A stretch of 64,000 nucleotides of DNA from Semisulcospira habei (lineage: Eukaryota; Mollusca; Gastropoda; Semisulcospiridae): NCBI GenBank assembly GCA_036245525.1, contig BTPG01000001.1, positions 176,067,664-176,131,663 on the forward strand, read 5' to 3'. The notes beneath the pieces are model-generated. The model worked only from the letters and a program-made list of their open reading frames with translations, searched no databases and had not been told where the DNA came from. Every line of letters begins with the position of its first letter. The stretch's first letter is position 1. This document shows, in pieces, positions 9,074 through 20,184 of this stretch. The translations under genes were made by a program, and so were the position numbers.

Positions 9074-10585
9074 CCACTTAAGAAAGTATTTCGCCAAGTT
9101 TCAAGCTTGCGTCTACAGATATATCAGAGATTCTCTTGTTTACACTACATACGCACACACATACATACATACGCACATACGGTGTTTCGCGCCAAATGTA
9201 CGTTCAGCAGCGAGGTTAGCGTAACTAGACATGACGTAATTTTTATCTTGTTACTTCAATTGTTAGAGGTTTAGCCTGCCCGCCTTTGACATCATGGACA
9301 CGCTATTAAATTCGCCCCAAAGCGACCCGTCCTAAAAAGTTCTTTCTATAAATAGAAGGGACTTTAAAAGTAAGAATTCTCGACTTCAAAAGAACCTGGA
9401 CGAAATCAGCAAGAGCTGGAAGTCCCTATCCTTCAAAATAAATTAGCACTAGCATGCTAGAGAACCGGAATCAGACAGTGACGGTGACCGGCGTAACTTG
9501 AGGCGCCAAACACGTCAGTGTGTACACAATGTTTCTAATTGTCGCAAAGCACCAGATGTCAGTGTAATACAATGTTTCTGAATTGACATCAAATTTGTCA
9601 GTGTACACGGCGTCGTGGGAATAGCGATGCCATGGCGTGAAGCTTATAGTGACGTCATTTTGCTGCTCGTGCTATTCTTCCTTTTCAGAATTCCTGTCGC
9701 TACTCCAGCCCACAGACCGAACTAATGGCGGGAAGCGCCATGTGTCAGTCTTTATTTGCGTGCGTGGGTGTGTTTTGATCAGAGGTTGGGTTAGAGAGGA
9801 GGGAAATGGATCAGCAGGATACGCTTAAAAATATGAACATGAACTCTGAATGTTCCTAAAGGAAAAACGCATGCGAGCTTCAAACAATATGGCAGATTTT
9901 GGGATGAAATCCTCATCTTGTTTCTAATGCATATAGTTAAGAAGTACATTAAACTTTTAATGGCTTTTCAGTGCTTTAGCAACCTCTGATCAAAACACAG
10001 TGCATTGGCGGTACCTGTTCTTGTAACGGTGTGTGTGTGTATGTGTGTGTGAGCTTTTGATGTGTAACGAGCTATTTCGGAGGATGTACAAGTATGAGTT
10101 GATTGACTGACTGACAGACTGACCGACTAATTGATTGTGTGTTGCAGAGTTCGTGCAGTTCCTGTGCCAGAGGATCTGATGCTACAATCACGAACAATCT
10201 TGCATGCTGGATCATTTCACGGGACATCGTCAGTGATACAATGTAGCTAGCATCACAATCTCCTGGAGAGGGTTCAGCCATGATAGCTCGAGGGTAGTGC
10301 CTGACTAGCTTGCCACCTGACTAGCTATTCCGACGTTACACTTGAGCTGTTCTGGTCGATCGACCGGTGATCTGTAGATAGACCAGACGTTTGTTCTTAC
10401 CATCTGACGTACGGAGAAAAGGTTTATGAGGAAATCAAACATTCACCAAAGGACTCGGTGCTGAGGTTGTTTGGAAATCAGAAGTAGGTAAACATTTGCA
10501 CCTGTCTGATGCAGCGGGTTAAAAACCCGGCAAACATGCGACATCGCGAAACGTCTATTAACCCATTTAGCCCCGACGCTGTACC
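9074..10585. other. no gene seen; one promoter-like motif
   Basis: No convincing ORF. A TATAAATA box at 9347-9354 is followed by GGACGAAATCAGCAAGAGCT at 9398, a combination repeated at 42332-42415. Short GT and ACAT runs are also present. Confidence 0.5.
9347..9425 (+). promoter_or_regulatory. TATA box plus conserved 27-bp motif, copy 1
   Basis: TATAAATA at 9347 and GGACGAAATCAGCAAGAGCT at 9398 recur at 42332 and 42389 with similar spacing (51 and 57 bp) and the same order. A further CCTTCAAAAT-AATTAGCAC block also matches. This is either a shared repeat fragment or a shared promoter region. Confidence 0.4.
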
Positions 10586-10701
10586 GCAGGAGATGGATCG
10601 ACTGTGATAATTCAAAGTTAGTACAATATTAGCTTGGTGCCTGATGGCGCCAAGCTAATCTGGCACTACCCTTGAATTATCTTGGTCGATTCATCTCCTG
10701 C
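10586..10701. repeat. long hairpin repeat H1
   Basis: Imperfect palindrome with arms of about 55 bp. The centre reads ATTAGCTTGGTGCC / GGCGCCAAGCTAAT and the stem base is GCAGGAGATGGATCGA / TCGATTCATCTCCTGC. It is preceded at 10560 by AACCCATTTAGCCCC, as in copy H2. Confidence 0.85.
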
Positions 10702-11094
10702 ACCTTGAAACGGCTGTTTAGCGCTGTGCCACCACTCCTACGCGTTTTTAACATAGCAGGAACTCCAAGTGGCGCTGTTCCTTGGGTATGCGCTTGGTTT
10801 ACGAACTAGATACACCACAGTGCTGTACAAACAAAATTTTAAAAAAATGTAATTAAGTTTCTTGTATTTGTCTTTTTTGTTGGGAATTTCTTTATGAAAA
10901 TAAATCGCCATGCTTTACCCAACACAGCTTTTCAGGTACCCGCATGGTCAAAACACACCTGATACCTACATGTTGCTGGTAACTATTATAAACAAAAATG
11001 GTAAAGCGATCACGGCATGACGAATCCGCACTATTTCTCTGACCTTCTGTGACCAATGCCTTTCAGAATGGGTCACATAAATCAGCAAGTATTA

Positions 11095-11333
11095 ACCCAT
11101 TTAGCCCCAACGCCTTATGGCAGGAAATGGATTGACCATGATAATTCAAGGGTAGTAGTAGATTAGCTTGGGGCCTAATGGCACCAAGCTAATCTGGCAC
11201 TACCCTGAAATTCTCATGGGTGATCCATCTCCTGCAACTGGTATATAGTCGAAATATTAATTAATAATGATTAATATATTATTAATAACTGGTATATAGT
11301 CGTAATGTGACTCGGCCATGGGACTAAATGGGT
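11095..11333. repeat. hairpin repeat H2 with terminal inverted repeats
   Basis: The hairpin (11120-11235) matches H1. The outer ends are ACCCATTTAGCCCC at 11095 and GGGACTAAATGGGT at 11320-11333, an inverted pair, so this looks like a complete MITE-like unit. I see no clear target duplication. A GGTATATAGTCG repeat occurs twice between hairpin and right end. Confidence 0.7.
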
Positions 11334-11869
11334 CATTGTACTCACAAAATCCATCTAGACTAAGCTAATCTTGATATGCTACCTGGAAAAGATGGGTCTT
11401 CAAATTTGTTTTGAAGGTCATCAGGGTATGGACATGCAGTGAAAGTGAGTTCCAGACGTGAGGGGCCTGATAACGGACACCAGCACTTTTTAGGCTGACT
11501 CTGGGCTGAACAAGCAGTTTCTGGGAGCTTGAGTGTTGACTTCTACTGGGATTGTGCGATGCAAGGGGAAAAGACTGACATGCAGGAAGTGTATTGTCAC
11601 ATGGGTCACAACATTCTAATAAAGTTCATTATTAATTGCAAATGTGTATGTATATTTATAGTGCACCAATGACTCACCGGTAACTCTGGGGATTTAAAAA
11701 TGAACATGTATTGTCAGCTGTAGCACACTGCATCAGTCACTCTGTCAATTTTTGCATATTTTCTGATCTGACGCTGGGTTGGATGGTGATTCTGAATGTA
11801 ATTAGGATTGTTTTTACTTCCAAGAGAAAGCCTGCTTTGTTGCTGATTAGCTGAAAACCGTGATAATGA
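11334..11869. other. no gene seen
   Basis: Moderately AT-rich sequence without a credible ORF or a repeat that I can place. Confidence 0.45.
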
Positions 11870-12075
11870 TGGGACGCATGACCATGATTATCACAAGATG
11901 AACGAAAACAACACATGAATGATTTTCACATAAATTGACTTGCCACAGGACCCAAACACCATACCCATTGCTCCCAATCTCACTCGTGAACCACACAACA
12001 AAACCCATGGTGTAGGCCAGTGCCGTTGATAATCAGTGGCGTAACTCAATTTATTTCGTAAATTATAAACCTTTC
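11870..12075 (+). repeat. diverged direct repeat, copy 1
   Basis: Resembles 14885-15095: both contain GACCATGA-TATCA early, a CATA-CATTGCTCCCAATCT or CATGGCTCCCAATCT block and CACAACAAAA further on. It is an unclassified dispersed repeat. Confidence 0.5.
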
Positions 12076-14111
12076 ATGTTCAAATCTCAGTAGCCCTATT
12101 TTTTAATTTTTTTATATATTTTTTTTACACAGTATAGGACGTGTCTGTCTTTATAAAAATTTTGCACATGATGTATGTGCGTAAATAATAGTCATGTTTA
12201 TACACATGTACATGTATCAGTATTTCAGTGTAATGAATGAATTTACTGCTTGTGTACTGTAACTTCTGAGCAAGTGAGAATACAGAGCTATTTTCTAGTG
12301 TTTGCGGAATTTTTTTTTTTTTTTAATTTTTTAGTTAAGTGTTGGAGATCAGAAACTGACATGAAACAAATTTAATAAACTTGAAGCTGAAAATGTCAGT
12401 GTGCCTTAGCGCATGGAATGACAAGGTCTGATTTGACATCGGAACGTACAACAAATTTACACAAATAATTTTTTTTATAATCTGTATACTTGACAATATA
12501 TTGAACTTAAAAATGTGCACGTATTCAATTGCCGATTGAATTATTACAAAAATGCTGGACTGTTTGCATAACTCGGAGACATAGTTATATGTGTCTCTGT
12601 CACTTTACTGTTGCCTTTTCACAGCCTTCAAACAGCCCTACAGTTTATAACACCAAGAAGTGCATGTAATTGAGGGTTTTATAAGTGTACGTAATCACTT
12701 TTTCTTTTTTAAATTAAAAAAACATGATTTTCAAGTGCTAGTGGATCTTACAATGAGATGATATACACAAAATAAGTGCATTTAAAATAAAAGAACAATT
12801 CCTGAAATATCTGGACTCTTACTGTATGCTGAGATATGTATGCATAATATGTGTGGCGTGGCGAGAGATGTGAAATGATTTAAAGTGTTTTACAGTTTAG
12901 TCAAATGAAGATGCCAACAGTAGTGTCTATGACATGCATGGTACACCATACTAAAAAGTAGTTCCTCGTGGATGGCTGATGGCGCAGTGGGTATTTCTCA
13001 ATGCCTGTATGGCATTTTGGCCACTTTATTCAGTCGCTATGTTTTGTGTAAAAACTACATTTTCCCACACGAAACATAGATGCATCGTGTTCATGTATAG
13101 TTTTGAAAATAGATTTTTCCTCATTTCTTTTTCTGCTGCATGTGGTTCGTTCTGCCAGGTACGCTAATTGCAGGTGACAACAAAAATAACGGTGAAGAAT
13201 TGTTCAAGTCTTAAAATGGCTTAAACATTTGCACACTGTTGAACATTAGAAACAAAATGATATATGAACCTTCAAAAATGAACCACTCGTTGCGGAGATA
13301 TTCCTCCTTAGGTTACCTCTGCTTGTCCTCGGCTAACCATTTCAGATTTAAGGGGATGAAGAATATGCTTGTCAAAGAATAAATACCACCTGAACATCCA
13401 CATGTCACCTACCTACATGCAGCCAAATATCTCCTCGTATACATTTTACTTTGAGTTGTGCTCGAGGATCTGAGTCTACACTGAAGAGAAACTAAATGAA
13501 TGCAAGGTACCCCTTTTCACAGTCTCGAAAAAGGTGTCCGTGTTATCAGTAAGCAACAGACAAAAAGACATCACACATAAAGATATTATCCCCAGAGTTT
13601 GAAAATGTAAGGGTCCCTGTTACTCTGACAACTAAAACAACGTTGCATACTCGTCTGGGTCATTGCAAAGGTTTCGTTTTAAACTGTAGTATATTTCGTT
13701 CACATCAGCCAAAAACAGTGACCCTGAAAAAGCCTAAAGGAAAGAAACGTAGGGCGAGCGACTGCTACTTGTTGGGAAGAAAATTATTCGGAATAAAATT
13801 GAGATTCTGCCTATGTTAACGTCAATACGCCAGGGCTTGAGTCCACAAGAGAAACTAAATGCAAAATACACAGTGTTGTGTTTTGTTCTGATTTGCAATG
13901 GGTCGTACTGTCATCCAGTTTAAAATGCGAAGAGTTGAGCGCTTATTGGACCCTATATTTGCTACGAGGATAAACAGGAATCATCCCGTGTTTTAATATC
14001 GAAAGTAGCCGCCATCTTATAAAATTATATTTGGTGATTGGTCAGTGCTTGGTCACATGACTGACCTAGAAAACACCCTCCCGGCTCATTATCGGTCTAT
14101 CTTGTAGACTG
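12076..14111. other. no gene seen
   Basis: AT-rich DNA with poly-T and poly-A tracts (near 12310 and 12470). Short open frames on both strands have no recognisable features. Could be intron or intergenic. Confidence 0.5.
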
Positions 14112-14960
14112 CTAGTTGAAGGGGAGCTGTTGAAGGGGACCATTGTGGTCAGTGGGAGAGGCTGACGATGGCGTAATTTTCTTGTCTTGTCTCGTTATCC
14201 TGCGAATGTTCTGGCCTTGATTCTTCTTTGCCGAGGACAAGCGCCCGATTCCGACCTCGATTGTGTGCACTTGGTCATGCAGGCCAGCCAACTCGCTCTC
14301 TGTCACCTTGCATGTGTTGGCGGCCTGCACAGCGGTGTCTCTGATCCGGCTGTCGAGGTCAGAAATGCGAGATAAGGCGCTGGCTAGCTGCCGCTTGGTC
14401 TCCTGCAGGTCACGTTTGGATGTCTGCATGGTTGTAACAAGAGACCCGATGACAGTAAAGGTTTGTGCGTAGCACTGTAGTTGCCGAGCGGCGAGTTTCT
14501 TGAGGGAACCGGGCTCTTTGTGACTATCGGCAACTGAGGTGACGACAGTAGCCGTGGACTGGGGAGGTGAAGGTGCTGCTGGGTGGCAGTCAGGCGGCGC
14601 GTTCTCCGGATGGACAGTAGTACCTGACCGGGGCGGTAATCCGGATGATAGAGGAGCAGTGGACGGGTTGCTGGGAGGAGAGGGGGATGGGGGTGGGAAG
14701 GGGGGAGGTGGGGGGGGGGACAGGGGTGCTGGAAGAGACAGAACATGGCCGGGTGGCAGGTTGCTGAGCATTTGTTGTGGCAACCAAATGGAGGGAGGTG
14801 GGGGTTGGTGTGTGGGTGGGACGCGGGGCTCGGGGGGTTGCGGACACACAAGTTGATGTAACAATAGTACAACAGTTTTAACAATAGTACATGTGACCAT
14901 GACTATCATAACACAAGCCTGAAACAAAATGGAAACAATCTGCAATGAAATAACCTGCAT
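14112..14960 (-). CDS. Pro-rich/coiled-coil ORF, function unknown
   Basis: This 282-codon frame has a Pro-rich stretch (about residues 41-135, with runs such as SPPPPPPFPPPSPSPP). A charged, likely coiled-coil segment follows (about 160-255, for example TSKRDLQETKRQLASAL and ESELAGLHDQVHTIEVGI), then a basic tail ending in LPFN. The first roughly 25 residues lie in a dispersed repeat (14885-15095) and contain TTTCAG just before the GCTTGTG codons. The true exon may therefore start at a splice acceptor near 14930 or further in. I do not recognise the family. The layout resembles some retroelement ORF1 proteins, but a host exon is equally possible. Codon use looks coding only in the second half. 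Confidence 0.4.
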   Translation of the reverse strand: MQVISLQIVSILFQACVMIVMVTCTIVKTVVLLLHQLVCPQPPEPRVPPTHQPPPPSIWLPQQMLSNLPPGHVLSLPAPLSPPPPPPFPPPSPSPPSNPSTAPLSSGLPPRSGTTVHPENAPPDCHPAAPSPPQSTATVVTSVADSHKEPGSLKKLAARQLQCYAQTFTVIGSLVTTMQTSKRDLQETKRQLASALSRISDLDSRIRDTAVQAANTCKVTESELAGLHDQVHTIEVGIGRLSSAKKNQGQNIRRITRQDKKITPSSASPTDHNGPLQQLPFN

Positions 14961-15095
14961 GTGACTTTTTCCATGCTACATCCCAACGCCATATTCATGG
15001 CTCCCAATCTGACCACATCACCTGCACAACAAAAGCAATGTTGAGAAAAATAAGCCAGTGGCATGGCTAATTCATAACGTCAATTTGCCAATTTG
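14885..15095 (+). repeat. diverged direct repeat, copy 2
   Basis: Partner of 11870-12075. It overlaps the first codons of the ORF at 14112-14960, which argues that those codons are not part of the protein. Confidence 0.5.
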
Positions 15096-16607
15096 AAAAT
15101 TATCTGTGATTACAGGTGAATGAAGTCTTAATACCCCCCCCCCCCCCAAATTTATTTTATGTCTTGTTGCACAGTATTCACGTACACAACACGCACGTAT
15201 TTGGTTGCTTGTTTGTACATTGTTAGTCTTTCTACAGACCTGGTCTGAAACATTGATTCATGTGACTTCAATGATTGGCCGGAATGCCAGAGGGTTTTCC
15301 CATGCTATTTTTAACAATTAAAAAAATGTCCCTTTTCCTAGAAGTGTGCGAGAACAAAGAATATCTACAGGCAAAGTTTGATGTAAACCATGAGACACAA
15401 TGTTTTTATTAAACTGTCAAGTGGGGAAAGCAGAGCGGCTAAAAGTAGTCTCTCAGGGCTGAGGAACCTGCTCTGCATGACTATAGAGGGAATTCCATAT
15501 GGTGAAAGTTTACGCAAACTGCTTATTTTTTCATGTGATAATGTTCATTGTTACTGTTTTCATATTTCACATGTTCACTATAAATAACGTAATAGACAAG
15601 TCATGTTTTAAAAAATAAAATGCGGCACTTTTGACTTTTGGGGGTCATATCAAAGGTCAACTTCCACGGACATCATTTTTCACTGAGAAAGGGCATAGTT
15701 ATTTCGAAGCGAAGCGAAGGAAGTAGGCTAGTACACTGCTTAATGCCATGACAAGAACTAGCCTTCCTCAGCACATACCTGTCCTGCTTGTGAAAAAAAC
15801 CAAAAACGGAACACTGAATGTTTGTAGCCAACTGGTCCAATGAGCAAAATAAACCTAAGAGTAAGATATGCTTGGAACCCTGCAACTTCACCAACAGTCA
15901 TATGTGCCAGTATTTTCTCATCATCCGCCAAAATATTGAAAAGCGGGGGTATGGTAGGGACTGGGAGACCCTAAGCTCAAAAGGTTATGGGTCATTTTGG
16001 AAAATGATACGCTAATAGCGCAGGGCGCATGCTAAAAATGAACCCTGCTTCATGCTAATTCACCAAACTCTTTTCAGACATACTTAATGTGAATGAACCC
16101 GGGGAAAGGTCAAAGGGCAAATGCGTGACAAATGTTTTGTTTGTTTAGAACTTTAGTTTTCATCAGTGTGTTTGCAAACTTTTCAATCAAAAGTAACTCG
16201 TGATAAACACCTTTCTATGCATACTAATATAGTTAGTCCTTCACAAAGGCCAAGGATCTCGCTGGGCAGGGCTGTGACAAACAAGTTAAAAATTTATAAT
16301 TCATTGCTTTTGTTAAGAGAAATATCAACCTTAACACTTCTTCATTTCTGTGACCTGTCAGAGAGACCGAGGTCATAAAGTCAGACTAATTATGTGGATT
16401 GGTCATACATGCGAGCCACAAAGGCTTTGCTATTCTTATTTTGCTGTTGTGGGATTTCCTTTATAGTTCATATGGCTGTTAACGAAGTACATCACGCATA
16501 GGAAATGAAGGCACTGTAAAGCAGGCACAGGATGATCATTGTGTAGTTGGTCACCTCTAAACACGAGTAGTGGTAAATAGCACCAAGGTAAGTCACATCT
16601 GAAAAAA
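15096..16607. other. no gene seen; dispersed repeat fragments
   Basis: A C run near 15136 is present. Around 15600-16140 there are phrases (AAAGGTCAA, AATGAACCCTGCTTCATGC) shared with 29560-29840. 16370-16440 resembles 51925-51990 (ATTATGTGGATTGGT-AT). No coding evidence. Confidence 0.5.
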
Positions 16608-16684
16608 TCATTTTTCTCTAAAAGGTATTTTTCGAAAAATACTTACCGATGACATGACTATATGGAAGTGTCTACTACTTACTT
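16608..16684 (-). repeat. DIRS left inverted repeat, outer piece
   Basis: Contains the left tip followed by the shared ITR body. It is cut at AATT (16685-16688) by the nested transposon and resumes at 20185. Confidence 0.8.
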
Positions 16685-16837
16685 AATTGACGTGTAGCCG
16701 GTTCCTGACTGACGGGTCAGCGCTAACCAATCAAAATGCGCGAATGAGACACACCCGCGTGATGCGAGAAATCGACTATGTTGGTCCGACATTGAGGCTG
16801 AGTGAGGAAGTTAACGGAGAGAGAAAAGAAATGGCAA

Positions 16838-18600
16838 AAACGTGTGCGTGGCGGGGGTCTTTGCAACAGCGATTTCATATATCCTGAGCGTCTAGAATGT
16901 GGTGTAAGGTTCATACCATTCACAAAACCCCGTCGTAGCCATGCAATTGCATGCGATGTATCAAATTGCCTGTAGTCTGTAGACGGCCGCCGCTGACGAG
17001 TCGAGCAGCCTGCACAGTCAGTGAACGTCAAGTACCGGGATGGAAACTGACATCTCTTCGTTTGCACAAAGGTCAGTTCATATTCATTTCTCCTGAATTT
17101 GTTCATTATAAAAATGAAACGGGTAATGTCAGTTTGCCCATGTAAATATCTGTTGTGAAGGCCGAAGGTGGTAAGATCACTCATACAGCAAGTCCGGCGT
17201 TTCTCAGTAGCTACTATCATGGTGAAAGCACAGTGTACGAGTGCGAGAGATAGCTCTGTTGAATGTTTCTTAACCCTCATCATTTGGAATACAACCAGTG
17301 TGTGAAATAAGTCTAATATAGTGCAAGGGTAGTGCCAGAATAGCTTGGCGCCTCTAGGCGCCAAGCTATTCTGGCACCACCCTAGTCATGTTTATATGTA
17401 AGTACTCAATCAGTCAATGTAGCTTGCATATGGTAGTGTACAAATTTGAAGCTTTTAGCCTCGGTATGATATGGATTAATTTTATTTACAGCATTTTGTC
17501 AATGGCGAACCGTCAGAAGCATTTCCAGACCCGCTGCCAACATGCCCTGCTTTGCCCAGCAGTGGGACAAGTCACACACACCAGCGACCACCTCCCAAAA
17601 AGCGACCGTCGACAGAGCTGCACCAAAAACGTTCACGCAAAACACTGGTTGCTCCAAGGTATGCACCGATTTGCATTTCACAATCTCTTTATGTCTAAGC
17701 ATACTCACGGTTCCTTCACACACTCTTTCATACACACTCTCTCGTACACAAAAATATACATTTTACACATGCACACACACTACAGGAACACAAACAGCAG
17801 TTTCTAGGATGCAGACAATCTGTTTATTTTAGGCAAAAGACGTGGCTGCACACAAGTATATAAGATGCCACGAAACAAGCTCCTATGGTGGCAACACCCT
17901 TTGAGTTTACAGCAACAAACACAATGTGATTTACTATATCATTAACTTCATGTTTGTTGATGTAAACTTTGACAAAGGGTGTACATACAATATGAAAATT
18001 ATCCATTTAACTAATACATTTTTAATAATATTATCACTGTACAAGTGCAGCTACAGATGCCAAGTGTGCCCAGGAAGAATACAGTGTCATTCATGTCTGT
18101 GCAACAAGTTTGTCCTCCCCCTTTTAGCTTTGCCTTTCTCGTTTTAAATGCTGTTCAATTCAGGCACTGTTTGTAACAAAGGTTGTCAACAGTACAAGTG
18201 CAGCTACAGATGCAGAGTCTAACTAGCGCACAGAAAAGCAGTGAAGACATTTAAAGGTCCTCAGCACCACAAGATAATCTGGTCTGCTCAATCTGATTTA
18301 ATATGACATCTCCACAATCAAGTGATGTAGTCAAAGGCAACAGCTCCTGTTCCATAAGTGGTACCTGTAACATAGAATAAATAAAATCGAACATTCTGTA
18401 TTTATATCACAGTTGACGACTGCTTTCTAACTGTGTCATTACACTGCCGTACTGATTTCATTTGTTTCAGATTTGATCCTTTGCGGAGAAGAAGCATCTC
18501 AGGGTGCAGCTTGAGGCAACTCGCGCTCATGTGCAGAAACTTGAACAGCTGTGTGCCAGCCAAGCCATATATGCCTGCAGGATTTTGAGCAGAATTTAGA
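16838..18600 (+). pseudogene. THAP-like C2CH zinc-finger gene, decayed
   Basis: Exon 1 (16838-17071) reads CNSDFIYPERLECGVRFIPF, a typical THAP-like N-terminal half, but contains in-frame TAG and TGA codons. It ends in VCTK at a GT donor (17072). Exon 2 (17492-17658, after TTTATTTACAG) begins HFVNGEPSEAFPDPLPT in matching phase, so the Cys-x2-His pair of the C2CH finger spans the intron. It continues into a basic stretch (PPPKKRPSTELHQKRSRK) and ends at an AAG/GTATGC donor. A likely third exon (18471-18600) encodes a coiled coil (RVQLEATRAHVQKLEQL), but the phase is off by one base. THAP fingers bind DNA and here would recognise transposon ends. No catalytic domain is visible. It starts just inside the left transposon end. 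Confidence 0.7.
17326..17383. repeat. hairpin repeat H3
   Basis: Near-perfect palindrome AGGGTAGTGCCAGAATAGCT ... AGCTATTCTGGCACCACCCT with the centre GGCGCC-TCTA-GGCGCC. About 125 bp including the flank match 55311-55440 in inverted orientation. It lies in the intron between the first two THAP exons. Confidence 0.85.
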
Positions 18601-18655
18601 TAATCATTTTAACCCACTGACCTCTCACGCCCCCTTTGGCCCATGTTTACATAGC

Positions 18656-18775
18656 ATTAAACTATGAGACATAAATATAACTAAATGTGGATATGCTGTT
18701 GTCTGAGCATTTATCTCAATAACTGCTCTGACAACTGCATATCCACATTTAGTTATATTTATGTCATAGTTTAAT
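18656..18775. repeat. foldback palindrome with 47-bp arms
   Basis: The arm at 18656-18703 (ATTAAACTATG...GCTGTTGTC) and its inverted copy at 18730-18775 differ by one substitution and a 2-bp indel, with a 26-bp loop. It lies just downstream of the THAP coiled-coil exon. Confidence 0.85.
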
Positions 18776-19375
18776 TCCAGTGCCCCCATTGCCCTCGCAG
18801 GTGTGGCTCCAGGATTGGCTTGGCCAGCCACACCCGCACCCACAAATAGAAGTCATGTACAATGACGACATAATCGGTTTTGATGGTAAAATTAACCTGT
18901 GGGGTGTTTGAAACCATTAGTTCTTATTCATTTAAATATTAAGAATAGAGTACTGCCTCCTTAGTTAACTTATCCATGCTGAAGAATGACTCATGAGCTC
19001 CTACAACTGCAAGGACTCACATAATGTGCTCTTTTGGGACAGTTCTAGGATGACATGTTTTCCATACTTTTAAATGTGCTGTTATAAATACACCTTCTAC
19101 ATGTCATCAGCAGTCATTTTTGCACATGCAGACAGAGAGAGAGAGAGAGAAAGAGTGTGTGTGTAAATAAATTATGTGCATACAGATTTACTTTCCACAC
19201 TCACTGTTCACCGTGCTAATGCACAGGGACAACACCCACACACACACGAACTGTACACAAGTATGCATACAGGTATATTGCTTACATACACAATTGTGTG
19301 AACATACAATTCTAATAACAGTATCTTCAAATTACACAGTTTCAACCAGAATATGCACACTGAAGTAAAACTTAC

Positions 19376-20083
19376 CTGTTGTCATCAAAGATTGCAATGA
19401 TGGGCTTCCTTTTCTTGTTGACGTTTCCGTGAAATAATCTGAATCATGATGGAAACTGGCTCAGGAGTGGAATTTTTTCATGGGGCGTGTCCCATTGCTG
19501 TCGGATGGCAAGCACATGAGCGAGTCTGAAAAAAAAAAACACAGCTAAAACTTAAAGCACGGCAACACACAAGCTTAGGAAGTTTGTAAGCAAACCATGC
19601 CATATGCAGCATTGTGCTCAGTTTTAGTACATTCGCAGGCTTTATCAAAATTCTTGCACAAACGATAACACAAACTCTCCTTCGTCAATGGAACACACGG
19701 CATCTCACAGTATAACAAACTGTCAACGGCTAAAACTATGACAAGCACAGTCTATACTTTTAATGCATAATGTAGAATTGATACATACCCTGCGTTGCAT
19801 GTGCAGAAAGCATCCGTAATCATCTTCTTCGTTGGGTCAATGGACAGGTGCACAGAGTGTGGCTTTCCGTCACTTGGCCGCTCAGTTGACTGCGGAAATT
19901 TGTTCCGTGCACGTCAAAGCCAGATGAAGCACACAAAATTCGGACGCTTTGAATGTACTGCTCACAGCTAAACAAATCTGCACGTTGTCTCTGCCTAAGG
20001 GTGATAGGGTATGGCAAGTATTGCTCCGAAATATCGTCGGGAATGTCTGACAAGCGCGCACTTACACACATGGATGCAGCCAT
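19376..20083 (-). pseudogene. SWIM zinc-finger gene, decayed
   Basis: It starts at ATG 20083 (MAASMCVSARLSDIPDDI), about 100 bp inside the right transposon end. A frame change near 19860-19900 separates this N-terminal part from HSVHLSIDPTKKMITDAF followed by CTCNAG, ending at a GT donor (19788). The next exon (19376-19525) is bounded by TTTTCAG and a GTAAG donor and continues in matching phase with LAHVLAIRQQW. The pair CxC ... xH is the SWIM pattern; the third Cys is replaced by Leu or lost. A TGA interrupts the second exon before FRLFHGNVNKKRKPIIAIFD. SWIM fingers bind DNA or protein. In animal transposons they occur with YqaJ-type nucleases, which I do not see here. Confidence 0.6.
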
Positions 20084-20184
20084 AATCGCTTTCCGCTATG
20101 GCACGTTGTTTGTCGGACCAGCGGGTCAAAGTCGAACGCTGGGTCAGTGGGCGGAGTTATCTCTGAGCGGGCTACACGTCAATT

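Larger units (their letters stand above)
16689..20180. mobile_element. 3.49-kb DNA transposon with THAP and SWIM genes
   Basis: The ends are GACGTGTAGCC and GGCTACACGTC, flanked by AATT on both sides (16685-16688, 20181-20184). Removing the insert and one AATT restores colinearity with the intact right ITR of the host DIRS element (AATT then TAGCCTAAGAACCCG), which proves an insertion event. Inside are a THAP-like gene on plus and a SWIM zinc-finger gene on minus, converging, both with splice-like structure and both decayed. THAP plus YqaJ/SWIM-type proteins are known from ISL2EU/IS5-like eukaryotic elements. A YqaJ domain itself is not seen, so that assignment is inference. Confidence 0.8.

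Noticed and set aside
14384..14884. His/Pro-rich alternative frames over the Pro-rich ORF
   Set aside because: Frame shadows of the C-rich strand; the coiled-coil half supports 14112-14960.
16723..17364. 213-codon minus-strand ORF in the nested transposon
   Set aside because: It is the antisense shadow of THAP exon 1, whose splice phase and zinc-finger residues support the plus strand.
19141..19170. GA and GT runs as a possible CRISPR-like or regulatory repeat
   Set aside because: Ordinary microsatellites; no spacer-repeat structure occurs anywhere in the window.
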